NCBI GenBank assembly: GCA_964244495.1
Contig: CAXTIU010000001.1
Span: 124,001-188,000, forward strand
Reading direction: 5' to 3'
Length of the DNA: 64,000 nucleotides
Source of the DNA: RH-AL1 sp964244495
GTDB lineage: Bacteria; Pseudomonadota; Alphaproteobacteria; Rhizobiales; Beijerinckiaceae
The notes under the pieces: model-generated
Databases searched by the model: none
What the model was told of the DNA's origin: nothing
The model's input: the letters and a program-made list of their open reading frames with translations, nothing else
In this document: positions 1-8,551 of the stretch, one piece after another
How the letters are laid out: each line of letters starts with the position of its first letter
How positions within the stretch are numbered: position 1 is the stretch's first letter
Position numbers and translations under genes: made by a program

Positions 1-576
1 GCGCTGACGATCGGCAAGCTGACGGGACAGCGCGGCGTTCCCGTCGACACCCTCGCCTTCCCGACTTTCGGCATCCCGCCCTACGAGGCGCTGCAGAACT
101 CCGCCGCCGCGCCGGTCGTCTACTCGATCGCGCGGCAGGAAAGCGCGTTCCTGCCCTCCGTCGTCTCCAAGGCCGGCGCGAAGGGGCTGATGCAGATGAT
201 CGACTCGACCGCCAAGCGCACGGCGAACAGGGCCGGCCTGCCCTTCGACGGCGCCAGGATGACGAGCGACGCCGCGTTCAACGCGCAGCTCGGCGCCGCG
301 CACCTCGGCGCCCTGCTCGCCGAGCAAGGCGGCTCCTACATCCTGACGTTCGCCGCCTACAACGCCGGCGGCGGCCGCGTGAAGCAATGGATCGACGCCT
401 ACGGCGACCCGCGCACGCCCGGCGTCGATCCGGTGGACTGGGTCGAGCGCATCCCGTTCACCGAGACGCGCAACTACGTGCAGCGCGTGATGGCCAACGT
501 CACCATGTACCGGGCGATCTTCGCCGACGAGGCGAAGACCGGTGCCGCCAGGGGCGATCGCGAGGCGAAGCTTTGA
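1..576 (+). CDS. Lytic transglycosylase, C-terminal part (5' end outside window)
   Basis: Open from base 1, so the N-terminus lies outside the window; 191 residues are visible. The frame reads a soluble-lytic-transglycosylase (SLT, goose-lysozyme-like) domain. ARQESAF at window residues 44-50 carries the predicted catalytic Glu (residue 47). It is followed by the AGAKGLMQ motif, and by AAYNAGGGRV further on, both hallmarks of the family. Members cleave the MurNAc-GlcNAc bond of peptidoglycan with formation of 1,6-anhydro-MurNAc and are exported to the periplasm. The signal peptide and any N-terminal superhelical domain cannot be seen, so the Slt70-type versus shorter subfamily is undecided. 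Confidence 0.9.
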   Translation, partial: ALTIGKLTGQRGVPVDTLAFPTFGIPPYEALQNSAAAPVVYSIARQESAFLPSVVSKAGAKGLMQMIDSTAKRTANRAGLPFDGARMTSDAAFNAQLGAAHLGALLAEQGGSYILTFAAYNAGGGRVKQWIDAYGDPRTPGVDPVDWVERIPFTETRNYVQRVMANVTMYRAIFADEAKTGAARGDREAKL

Positions 577-651
577 GCGGGCCGCTCGCGGTTCACGCCG
601 CGCGGCCACGGCGTCTCGCCAGAACGGCCGCGCATCCTTTGGGTGACGGCT

Positions 652-1035
652 TCAGTGGCGGGCCACGAAGGCGTCGATGAGCTCCACGACGTGCGACACG
701 GCGTAGGGCTTCGGCACGAAGCGCCGGGCCGGCGCGTCGAGCGAGCGCTCGGGATAGCGGCGGCCGGAGGTCACCAGGACGCCGATCGCGGGCCAGCGCG
801 CGCCGATGCGCTCGGCCAGCGCGAAACCGTCGAGCGCGCCCGGCATCTCGACGTCGGTGAACACCACCTGGATGCCGTCCGTGCTCTCCAGCACGCTCAA
901 GGCCTCGCTGGCGTCGCAAGCCTCCAGCACCTCGAAGCCGGCCTCGCTCAGCATGTCGACGTTGAAGACGCGGAGCAGCGGCTCGTCGTCGACCACGAGG
1001 ATCCGCGGGTGGGTCGATGGCCGGTTAAGATCCAT
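652..1035 (-). CDS. Single-domain response regulator (CheY-like receiver)
   Basis: A 127-residue protein made only of a receiver domain. The acidic pocket D16/D17, phospho-acceptor D61 (in FTDVEMPG), T89/S90 and K109 (VPKPY) are all present, so it should be phosphorylatable. There is no output domain, so it probably acts by protein contact or as a phosphate sink or relay. No kinase lies next to it; the neighbours are a lytic transglycosylase and a divergent alpha/beta hydrolase. The partner kinase is unknown. Confidence 0.9.
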   Translation of the reverse strand: MDLNRPSTHPRILVVDDEPLLRVFNVDMLSEAGFEVLEACDASEALSVLESTDGIQVVFTDVEMPGALDGFALAERIGARWPAIGVLVTSGRRYPERSLDAPARRFVPKPYAVSHVVELIDAFVARH

Positions 1036-1164
1036 GGTGCGAAATCCGAAGCCATTGAGCGGTCAACGAAAGCTCGGCCCTTTCGCTTAAGGGAGGCTTT
1101 ACAACCGGCCTCGTGCGCTCGAATGCTTAACGGGGCGTGAAGGCCGATCGGCACGGGAGCGGCG

Positions 1165-2058
1165 ATGGTGGCGGGTCAGGCGACGAGCCGGTTCTATCAA
1201 TCCTCCGACGGCTTGAGGCTGCACTACCTGGATGTCCGGCCGGAGCGGGACGAGGGGCGTCGCGCGGCGGTGTGCCTGCCCGGCCTGACGCGCGGCGTCG
1301 CCGACTTCGGCCGCTTGGCGGAGGCGCTCGCCTTCGCCTCGACCACGCCCCGGCGCGTCGTGGCCTTCGACTACCGCGGGCGCGGGCGGTCGGCGCACGA
1401 TGGCGACTGGCGCCGCTACGACATGGCGGGCGAGCGGGCCGACATCCTCGCCGGCATGGCCGACGCCGGCATCGGGCGGGCCCATTTCATCGGCACGTCG
1501 CGGGGCGGGCTGCACGTCATGGGGCTCGCCGAGCCCCACCGAACCGTGATCGACGCGGTCGTGCTGAACGACATCGGACCCGTCCTCGAACCGGCCGGCC
1601 TGACGCGCATCAAAGGCTACATCGGCCGGCAGGTTCGGCCAAAAGACCTCGACGACGCCGTCGCGATCCTGCGCGGCGGCGTCGGGCGGGACTTCGACGG
1701 CCTCAGCGCGGACGAATGGCGGATCTTCGCCCTGACGACCTTCGGGGACGACGAGGCGAACCTCCACCTGCGCTACGATCTCTCGCTGGCGCGCTCGTTC
1801 GACGCGCTCGACCTCGACAAGCCGCTGCCGGACGCCTGGCCCCAGTTCGACGCCCTGCGCGGGGCGGCCGTGCTGACGCTGCGCGGCGCCAACTCCGACC
1901 TGCTGTCACCGACGACCCTCGCCGCCATGGCGGCGCGCTGGCCGGGGAACGAGGCCTTCGTCGTCCCCGGCCAGGGCCACGCCCCACTCCTCGCCGACGC
2001 GGCCTCGATCGACCGGATCGACGCCTTCCTCGCGAAAGCCGACGCGGGCGGCTGGTAG
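1165..2058 (+). CDS. Alpha/beta-fold hydrolase
   Basis: 297 residues with an alpha/beta hydrolase fold. The nucleophile elbow is GTSRGG with S112; D245 and H272 (GQGHAPL) complete a plausible Ser-Asp-His triad. The oxyanion region is CLPGLTRG. No signal peptide, so cytoplasmic. The ATG follows a GGGAG-type ribosome site by a few bases. It converges with nrdJ across a gap of only 20 bases. Substrate cannot be predicted: esterases, C-C hydrolases and haloperoxidase-like enzymes all share this pattern. Confidence 0.85.
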   Translation: MVAGQATSRFYQSSDGLRLHYLDVRPERDEGRRAAVCLPGLTRGVADFGRLAEALAFASTTPRRVVAFDYRGRGRSAHDGDWRRYDMAGERADILAGMADAGIGRAHFIGTSRGGLHVMGLAEPHRTVIDAVVLNDIGPVLEPAGLTRIKGYIGRQVRPKDLDDAVAILRGGVGRDFDGLSADEWRIFALTTFGDDEANLHLRYDLSLARSFDALDLDKPLPDAWPQFDALRGAAVLTLRGANSDLLSPTTLAAMAARWPGNEAFVVPGQGHAPLLADAASIDRIDAFLAKADAGGW

Positions 2059-2078
2059 GCGGCCGACCCCGGATGGGA

Positions 2079-5000
2079 TCAGCTACACCCGCTGGTCCCG
2101 CCGCAGGTGTCGCATTTCAGACAGGTGCCGTTGCGGACCAGGGTGAAGTTACCGCATTCACCACAAGCTTCCCCGGTATAGCCCTTCATCCGCGCGATCG
2201 AGCGCTTCTCGGCCGCACTCGCCGCGGCGGCGACGTCGATGGTCGGCGCCGCGTCCCACGCCGGCTCGGCGGCGGGTCGAACCTCCCGCTGGACCTCCGT
2301 CCGCAACGCCGTCGCGCCCTGCGAGAGCGGTCCCTGGACGGTCGGTCCCTGCGCGACCGGCACCTGGCTCGGCGCCGGGGCGAACCCGCCCTGCACGAGC
2401 ATCAGCTTGTCGGCCTTGGAACGGACGAAACCGCGCGAAACGAACTTGGCGGTGGACGCCGGCACCTCGGGTGCGCGGCCCGCCGGCCTGCCCTGCTGCT
2501 CGCCGCCGCCCAGCACGTCGGGTCCGATCTCGCTCGGATCGATGTGCGCGAGCTCGTTGCGGCCGAGGTAGGAGATCGCCAGCTCGCGGAACACGTAGTC
2601 GAGGATGGAGGTCGCGTTCTTGATCGCGTCGTTGCCCTGCACCAGCCCGGCCGGCTCGAAGCGGGTGAAGGTGAAGGCGTCGACGTACTCGTCGAGCGGC
2701 ACGCCGTATTGCAGGCCGACCGAGATGGCGATGGCGAAGTTGTTCATCAGCGAGCGGAAGGCGGCGCCCTCCTTGTGCATGTCGATGAAGATCTCGCCGA
2801 TGCGCCCGTCCTGGTACTCGCCGGTGCGCAAGTACACCTTGTGGCCACCGACCACCGCCTTCTGCGTGTAGCCCTTGCGGCGGTCGGGCAGCCGCTCGCG
2901 CTCGCGCAGCCTCTCGATGCGCTCCACCACGCGCTCGACGATCCGTTCCGAGATCGCGGCGGTGCGCGCCGGCAGCGGCGCGGCGAGCACGGCCTCGACC
3001 GCCTCGTCGACCTCGTCCTCCTCGTCGGCGATCAACTGGCTGTTGAGGGGCTGCGACAGCTTGGAGCCGTCGCGGTACAGCGCGTTCGCCTTGAGGGCGA
3101 GGCGCCAGGAGAGCATGTAGGCCTCCTTGCAATCGGCCACGGTGGCGTCGTTGGCCATGTTGATGGTCTTGGAGATGGCGCCGGAGATGAAAGGCTGCGC
3201 CGCCGCCATCATCCGGATGTGGCTCTCGACCGAGAGGGTGCGCTTGCCGATCCGGCCGCAGGCGTTGGCGCAGTCGAACACGGGGTAATGCTCCCGCTTG
3301 AGGTGCGGCGCCCCTTCGACCGTCATCGCGCCGCAGGCGTGGACGTTGGCCGCCTCGATCTCCGCCTTGCCGAAGCCGAGCCACGACAGCAGGTCGAACG
3401 CGGGATCGTCGAGCTCGGCCGCCGGCACGTTCAAGGCCCCCGTGAGGAAGTCCGCGCCGAGCGTCCATTTGTTGACGACGAACTTGATGTCGAAGGCCGA
3501 CGCCATCGCTCCTTCCAGCTCGTCGAGCTTGGCGTCGGTGAAGCCTTTGGCCCGCAGCTTGGCGTGGTTCACGCCCGGCGCCTGCCTGAGAGAGCCGTGG
3601 CCGACGGCATAGGCCTCGATCTCGGCGATGTCGGATTCGCGATAACCGAGCGCCCGCAGTGCCTCCGGCACCGCGCGGTTGATGATCTTGAAGTACCCGC
3701 CGCCGGCGAGCTTCTTGAACTTGACGAGGGCGAAATCCGGCTCGATGCCGGTCGTGTCGCAGTCCATCACCAGGCCGATGGTGCCGGTCGGCGCGACGAC
3801 GGACACCTGCGCGTTGCGATAGCCGTGCCGCTCGCCGAGCGCCAGCGCCCGATCCCAGGCGGCGCGCGCGTGCTCGGCGAGGCGCCCGTCGCGCAGCGCC
3901 CGCGCATCCAGCGGCACGGGGGCGACGGAAAGCTGCTCGTAGCCGTCGGCATGGCCGTAGGCGGCGCGGCGATGGTTGCGCATCACCCGCAGCATCGCCT
4001 CGCGGTTGGCGCCGAAGCGGGCGAACGGGCCGAGTTCCCCCGCCATCTCGGCGGAGGTGGCGTAGCACACGCCCGTCATGATGGCCGACAGCGCGCCGCA
4101 GATCGCGCGGCCCTCGTCCGAATCGTAGGCGATGCCCGACGACATGAGGTAGCCGCCGATGTTGGCGTAGCCGAGCCCCAGCGTCCGGTACTCGTAGGAG
4201 AGCTGGGCGATCTCGCGGCTCGGGAACTGCGCCATCACGACCGAGACTTCCAGCACCACCGTCCACAGCCGCACCGCGTGCTCGTAGGCGGCGAGGTCGA
4301 AGCGCTCGGCGACCGGCTTGGCGGGATCGGCGAACTGCAGGAGGTTCAGCGAGGCGAGGTTGCAGGCCGTGTCGTCGAGGAACATGTACTCGGAGCACGG
4401 GTTCGAGGCGACGATCGCGCCGCCGGCCGGGCAGGTGTGCCAGTCGTTGATGGTGGTGTGGTACTGGAGGCCGGGGTCGGCCGAGTGCCAGGCGGCGTGG
4501 CCGATCTTGTCCCAAAGCTCGCGCGCCTTCAGCACCTTGTGCGGTGCGCCGGACACGCGCTTGGTCAGCGTCCAATCCCCATCCTCCTCGACCGCGCGCA
4601 GGAAGGCGTCGGTGATGCGGACGGAATTGTTCGAGTTCTGGCCGGCGACGGTGAGGTAGGCGTCGGAGTCCCAGTCCAGCGTGTAGGTGTCGAGCGACAC
4701 GTCGGTGAAGCCCTGGCGGGCGTACTGGATGATCTTCTTGACGGACGCGTCGGGCACGTAGGCGCGCCGCGCCAGCTTGATCTCGCGCTTCAGCGCCGGG
4801 TTCTTCTCCGGGTTGAAGCAGTCGTCGCCGTCACCCTCGCAGTTCACGCAGGCGCGCAGCACCGCCTTCAGGTGCTTGTTGAGCGCCTTGGAGCCGGCGA
4901 CCAGCGCCGCCACCTTGTCCTCCTCCCGCACCTTCCAGTCGATGTAGGCTTCGATGTCGGGATGGTCGGCGTCGACCACCACCATCTTGGCGGCGCGCCG

Positions 5001-5822
5001 CGTGGTGCCGCCGGACTTGATGGCGCCGGCCGCGCGGTCGCCGATCTTCAGGAAGGACATGAGCCCGGACGACTTGCCGCCGCCCGACAGCCGCTCGTTC
5101 TCGCCGCGCAGCCTGGAGAAGTTGGACCCGGTGCCGGACCCGTACTTGAAGAGGCGGGCCTCCCGCACCCACAGGTCCATGATGCCGCCCTCGTTGACGA
5201 GGTCGTCGGCGACCGACTGGATGAAGCAGGCGTGCGGCTGCGGGTGCTCGTAGGCCGATCGCGACGCCTGGAGAACGCCGGTGCGGTGGTCGACGAAGTG
5301 GTGGCCCTGGCTCGGGCCGTCGATGCCGTAGGCCCAGTGCAGGCCGGTGTTGAACCATTGCGGCGAGTTCGGCGCCGCCATCTGGCGCGCGAGCATGTAG
5401 CGCAGCTCGTCGGCGAAGGCGGCGGCGTCCGTCTCGTCGTCGAAGGTGCCGGCCTTCCACCCCCAGTAGGTCCAGGTGAAGGCCAGCCGGTCGAACACCT
5501 GCTTGGCCGAGGTTTCCGACACGAAGCGCTCGCGCTCCGGCATGTCGGCCAGCGCCGCCTCGTCGGGCACGCTGCGCCACAGGAAGGAGGGCACCGCGTT
5601 CTCTTCCACCCTCTTCAGCCGCGCCGGAACGCCGGCCTTGCGGAAGTATTTCTGGGCGATGATGTCGGCGGCGACTTGGCTCCAGCCGACCGGCACCTCG
5701 ATGCCGTCGAGCGAGAACACCACCGAGCCGTCGGGATTACGGATCTCGCTCTTCGTCGCCCGGAACGCGATGGTCGCGTAGGGGGACTGGTCGGCGATGG
5801 TGAAGCGGCGGGAGATACGCAT
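2079..5822 (-). CDS. nrdJ: Adenosylcobalamin-dependent ribonucleoside-diphosphate reductase (class II)
   Basis: A 1247-residue class II ribonucleotide reductase, the usual length of the long alphaproteobacterial NrdJ. It makes deoxyribonucleotides with a cobalamin-generated thiyl radical and so works with or without oxygen. Family signatures include SNPCSEYMFLDDTACNLASL near residue 475 and PTGTIGLVMDCDTTG near residue 680. The C-terminus carries CxxC pairs (ACGECGNF, CLKCDTCGG) that shuttle electrons or bind metal. ATG at 5822 is preferred to the one at 5828: AAGGA sits 5 bases upstream of it and the protein then begins MRISRRFTIADQSPY, the family pattern. No class I genes are in the window. 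The leader has a 9-bp inverted repeat (separate entry); no NrdR box or cobalamin riboswitch was recognised. Confidence 0.96.
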   Translation of the reverse strand: MRISRRFTIADQSPYATIAFRATKSEIRNPDGSVVFSLDGIEVPVGWSQVAADIIAQKYFRKAGVPARLKRVEENAVPSFLWRSVPDEAALADMPERERFVSETSAKQVFDRLAFTWTYWGWKAGTFDDETDAAAFADELRYMLARQMAAPNSPQWFNTGLHWAYGIDGPSQGHHFVDHRTGVLQASRSAYEHPQPHACFIQSVADDLVNEGGIMDLWVREARLFKYGSGTGSNFSRLRGENERLSGGGKSSGLMSFLKIGDRAAGAIKSGGTTRRAAKMVVVDADHPDIEAYIDWKVREEDKVAALVAGSKALNKHLKAVLRACVNCEGDGDDCFNPEKNPALKREIKLARRAYVPDASVKKIIQYARQGFTDVSLDTYTLDWDSDAYLTVAGQNSNNSVRITDAFLRAVEEDGDWTLTKRVSGAPHKVLKARELWDKIGHAAWHSADPGLQYHTTINDWHTCPAGGAIVASNPCSEYMFLDDTACNLASLNLLQFADPAKPVAERFDLAAYEHAVRLWTVVLEVSVVMAQFPSREIAQLSYEYRTLGLGYANIGGYLMSSGIAYDSDEGRAICGALSAIMTGVCYATSAEMAGELGPFARFGANREAMLRVMRNHRRAAYGHADGYEQLSVAPVPLDARALRDGRLAEHARAAWDRALALGERHGYRNAQVSVVAPTGTIGLVMDCDTTGIEPDFALVKFKKLAGGGYFKIINRAVPEALRALGYRESDIAEIEAYAVGHGSLRQAPGVNHAKLRAKGFTDAKLDELEGAMASAFDIKFVVNKWTLGADFLTGALNVPAAELDDPAFDLLSWLGFGKAEIEAANVHACGAMTVEGAPHLKREHYPVFDCANACGRIGKRTLSVESHIRMMAAAQPFISGAISKTINMANDATVADCKEAYMLSWRLALKANALYRDGSKLSQPLNSQLIADEEDEVDEAVEAVLAAPLPARTAAISERIVERVVERIERLRERERLPDRRKGYTQKAVVGGHKVYLRTGEYQDGRIGEIFIDMHKEGAAFRSLMNNFAIAISVGLQYGVPLDEYVDAFTFTRFEPAGLVQGNDAIKNATSILDYVFRELAISYLGRNELAHIDPSEIGPDVLGGGEQQGRPAGRAPEVPASTAKFVSRGFVRSKADKLMLVQGGFAPAPSQVPVAQGPTVQGPLSQGATALRTEVQREVRPAAEPAWDAAPTIDVAAAASAAEKRSIARMKGYTGEACGECGNFTLVRNGTCLKCDTCGGTSGCS

Positions 5823-5837
5823 GAACATCCTTCACTC

Positions 5838-5886
5838 AGAGTCTCGGCTCGCGGTCGACAAGACCGGACAAGGCCAACGAGACTCT
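5838..5886. repeat. 9-bp inverted repeat in the nrdJ leader
   Basis: AGAGTCTCG (5838-5846) and its exact complement CGAGACTCT (5878-5886) are separated by 31 bases, directly upstream of the nrdJ start. It could form an RNA stem in the leader or be an operator. Function is unknown. Confidence 0.4.
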
Positions 5887-6231
5887 AGCGTGCCCCGCGC
5901 CCCCGCTCGACATCAGTAAAATCGCTCAAGGTTAACGCCGGGACCCCGCTGAGGTCTTGGTTAACGTGTCGCGATACTCCGCCGCCCGGACGGTGAACGG
6001 GCCATGATTCGCATTGCGAGTCGAGTCGATGGCGCGATCGAGCGGTGGATGACCGGAGGTGATCAGTCGGCAACATGGTCGCAACCGCCTCGCATGGAGA
6101 GGAACGCGGCGAACGTGGAGGGCGTTCGCGGGGCGACGACACTTTAGCTGATTCGCCAGGAAAAGAACACAACGGGAACGTCGATCGCGCGGCGTGGCCT
6201 CGGCCGCGTCGTGACCGGCCGCCGGCGCCAC
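5887..6231. other. Non-coding stretch between nrdJ and the porin terminator
   Basis: About 345 bases with no convincing gene on either strand. It should hold the nrdJ promoter. Two copies of GGTTAACG (5930-5937 and 5959-5966), each with the palindrome GTTAAC, lie 29 bases apart. Short open frames here have no recognisable protein features. Confidence 0.5.
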
Positions 6232-6265
6232 AAACGAAAAACCGCGCGAGCCCGAGCTCGCGCGG
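6232..6265 (-). terminator. Rho-independent terminator of the porin gene
   Basis: A perfect 10-bp stem (CCGCGCGAGC / GCTCGCGCGG) with a 4-base loop at 6242-6265. On the minus strand it is followed by a T-rich run (complement of 6232-6241). It lies 57 bases past the porin stop codon. Confidence 0.9.
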
Positions 6266-6321
6266 TGTCTTCAGGTTCAGCGGATCGGACCGGGAGCCGA
6301 TCCGATCTCCGGGTCCAGGCT

Positions 6322-8124
6322 TTACTGGAAGGGGAAGTAGCGCAGCGAGGTGAACACCATCTGGTCCTGCGTGCGGTTCGAGCGCAGGGGCGCCGCGGCG
6401 GTGGGGCCGGTCGCGTTGGTGGACACGCCGAACAGCTGGCGCCCGACGTACTCGTACTGCGCGGCCACCCGCACCTCGCCGAAGGCGCCCTTGTACAGCT
6501 TGTCGGTGAAGCCGCCGGTGAACTCGTAGATGCGATGGGTCTGGCCGGTGCAGGTGCCGCCTTCGACCTCGCAACCGTAGTTGTTCAATCCGCCGGTCAC
6601 GCCGTAGCCGGTCTGGGCACCGTTGGCCGCGTTGACCGAGAAGTTCCGGTTCACCTGGTCGACGCCGGCGAAGCCGTAGATGTCGAACGACGGGCTGGCG
6701 TGAAGGATCAGGCCGGCGTTGACCGACTGGATGCTGAGCGGCTTGACCTCGCCGTTGGAGTCCACGGTGGCGTCGGGCAGGCCGGACGATGTGTAGCGCC
6801 CGATGCCCTTGCCGAGTTCGCCGTTCGACTGGAAGTCCAGCTTGTTGTTGATGAGCGGGACGATCACGCCGTAGCCGACGCCGAAGCCGTGGGTGCTCTG
6901 CTTCTGCGACAACGGGAACCCGCCGGCCACGGCGGCCGTGGAAGCCGCCGGCGCCGCGAAGCCGCCGGTGCCGTAGTTCACGTCGTCGACGAAGTTGCGG
7001 TAGATGCCGAGGCCTTCGAGGTGGATGTCGCGGTCGAGGATCCTCGCCTCGTAGGCGACCTTGCCGAGCACGTCGGGCACCTGGTTGAGCGATAGCTGCT
7101 GGTTCGCGCCCTGGCCGCCGAAGTTGCCGCCGGCGCCGGTGACGAGGCAGGAGCCGGTGGCGACGCCGGTCACGGGGTTGGCGGCGATGTTGGCGGCGGC
7201 GTTGCTGGCGGCGGCAGTCGTGTTGCTGACGACGTTTCCGCAAGCGCCGTTGTTGGTGACGGTCGCCGCCTGTTCGGCGTCGAGCGAGATCCAGAGCTTC
7301 TTGTTGAAGTCCTTGGTGATGCGGATCTGCGGGATGCGGCCGTAGTCGAAGCCGGCCAGCACGTCGGAGTCGAGGGTCGGCGGCAGCACTTCGTTACGCG
7401 GCGTGATGCCCTTGCTGTTCAGCGTGACCAGCGACCAGTTCTGGCCGGCCAGCACGTGGAAGCCGTAATCGGCCGAGTCGAGCGTGGCGTAGAGGTTGCG
7501 GACGCGCGGGACGAAGGAGGTGGTCTGCGTGAAGTTGGAGGTGGTGCCGGCGCCCTGGAGATCGAATTCGGCGTAGCCGGCGACCAGCAGGTCCTTCGAG
7601 ACCGGCGCCTCGACCAGGAGGGCGAAGCGTGACGCGCGGATCGTGAACCTCGTCTCCTGCGTGTGCGCGGAGTCGATGTTGTTGGTCGGGATCGAGAGCG
7701 AGCTCGCGATGTCGGAGTTGTCGCTCTTCGCGCGGAAGATGCCGGCCGCCTCGATGAAGCCGCCGGGGGTGATGGTGAGCGCCCCGAACTGCAGCCTCTT
7801 GTCGGCGGTGGCGAAGACCGGGGTGGCGCCCTCGGGCAGCGAGGCGAAGGCCGGGGCGACAGGGGCCGGGGCGGGCGCGCGCTGATCGGCGACGGCGCGG
7901 ACCTTGGCGTTGGTCTTCTTGGTCTCGGTGCGGGTCTCGGCGACCGAGCCGCGCAGCGACTTGATCTGCGCCTTCAGCTCGGCGATCTCCTTGGCCAGCT
8001 CGGCGTTGGACGTTTCCGCGTGCAGCGCCAGCGGCGAGCAGCCCAGGAGCAGGGCGGCGGCGAGGCCGACGCGGCAGGTGCGCCCGGCTGTCTTGGCTGG
8101 TGAGAACTTGATGGTGGATGTCAC
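6322..8124 (-). CDS. Outer-membrane porin with N-terminal coiled coil (DcaP-like)
   Basis: 600 residues from a GTG start. This start follows GGGGG by about 6 bases and places a signal peptide at the N-terminus (hydrophobic VGLAAALLLG, cleavage near LHA-ET, residue 38). A heptad-like segment follows (AELAKEIAELKAQIKSLRG and on, about residues 42-80), then a long Gly/Asn/Ser-rich beta-strand region to the C-terminus (YFPFQ). A periplasmic trimerising coiled coil before a beta-barrel is typical of DcaP-type trimeric porins, and I infer that family. An upstream in-frame ATG at 8193 would destroy the signal peptide. The transported solute is unknown. LLLGC resembles a lipobox, but the following ALHA signal-peptidase I site is more convincing. 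Confidence 0.85.
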   Translation of the reverse strand: MTSTIKFSPAKTAGRTCRVGLAAALLLGCSPLALHAETSNAELAKEIAELKAQIKSLRGSVAETRTETKKTNAKVRAVADQRAPAPAPVAPAFASLPEGATPVFATADKRLQFGALTITPGGFIEAAGIFRAKSDNSDIASSLSIPTNNIDSAHTQETRFTIRASRFALLVEAPVSKDLLVAGYAEFDLQGAGTTSNFTQTTSFVPRVRNLYATLDSADYGFHVLAGQNWSLVTLNSKGITPRNEVLPPTLDSDVLAGFDYGRIPQIRITKDFNKKLWISLDAEQAATVTNNGACGNVVSNTTAAASNAAANIAANPVTGVATGSCLVTGAGGNFGGQGANQQLSLNQVPDVLGKVAYEARILDRDIHLEGLGIYRNFVDDVNYGTGGFAAPAASTAAVAGGFPLSQKQSTHGFGVGYGVIVPLINNKLDFQSNGELGKGIGRYTSSGLPDATVDSNGEVKPLSIQSVNAGLILHASPSFDIYGFAGVDQVNRNFSVNAANGAQTGYGVTGGLNNYGCEVEGGTCTGQTHRIYEFTGGFTDKLYKGAFGEVRVAAQYEYVGRQLFGVSTNATGPTAAAPLRSNRTQDQMVFTSLRYFPFQ

Positions 8125-8551
8125 GAAAAACCCCCGAGTACGATCTAGGTGAACCCGGCTCCCCAACCGGATCGCCTTTTCGCTATAGCCCAATGGTTCC
8201 CCGAAAAGTGATGGAAAAATACCGCGCCGCTGCCGGAACGATATGCTGCGAGCGATCGTGACCCTCGCCTCGGGGCTTCCCGTAAAAGCAATAATTCATT
8301 ATTTTCAGTTACTTACGCTCGTAAGCTCACGCCGAAATGACGATGATCGATCGCGGCCTATCATTTTTTGCTAAGGCCGGTGTGGCTGATAGGACACATT
8401 TTGCCCTCGCACGGGTGGGTCACGCCGCTCGCGTCCACCTGGGATGACGCGCGATCCTGTCGCGCGCTCGATCACTTTAGAATTCCTATAAACTGGTTGA
8501 CAACGCCGCCGCCAATGTTTCATCGCAACACCTCCGAAGCCGGGAGCGCCG
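8125..8551. promoter_or_regulatory. Divergent regulatory region between porin and mbfA
   Basis: 427 non-coding bases, clearly more AT-rich than the surroundings around 8280-8375, as expected for two divergent promoters. It contains a short palindrome, CTTACG-CT-CGTAAG (8312-8325), and the Irr-like box described separately. No gene was recognised. Confidence 0.7.
8476..8492 (+). promoter_or_regulatory. Irr-type iron control element (ICE) upstream of mbfA
   Basis: TTTAGAATTCCTATAAA matches the rhizobial Irr/ICE palindrome TTTAGAA-N3-TTCTAAA at all seven left-half positions and five of seven right-half positions. It ends 59 bases before the mbfA start. Irr represses mbfA under low iron in Agrobacterium and Bradyrhizobium, so position and target agree. 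Binding here is inferred. Confidence 0.8.

Noticed and set aside
1137..5888. Very long plus-strand open frame (over 1500 codons) opposite nrdJ
   Set aside because: It is antisense to a clear NrdJ and has no domain, only composition expected from GC-rich codons read on the other strand.
5930..5966. Two GGTTAACG copies as a possible CtrA-type site
   Set aside because: CtrA boxes need TTAA-N7-TTAA spacing; here the copies are 29 bases apart, so no known site is supported.
5823..6231. Cobalamin riboswitch upstream of nrdJ
   Set aside because: No B12-box core was recognised in the leader, and NrdJ does not need one.
8235..8260. GGAAC-N17-CGTG as an EcfG promoter for mbfA
   Set aside because: The -10 half differs at one base and the site is about 300 bases from the gene, while the Irr box explains regulation better.
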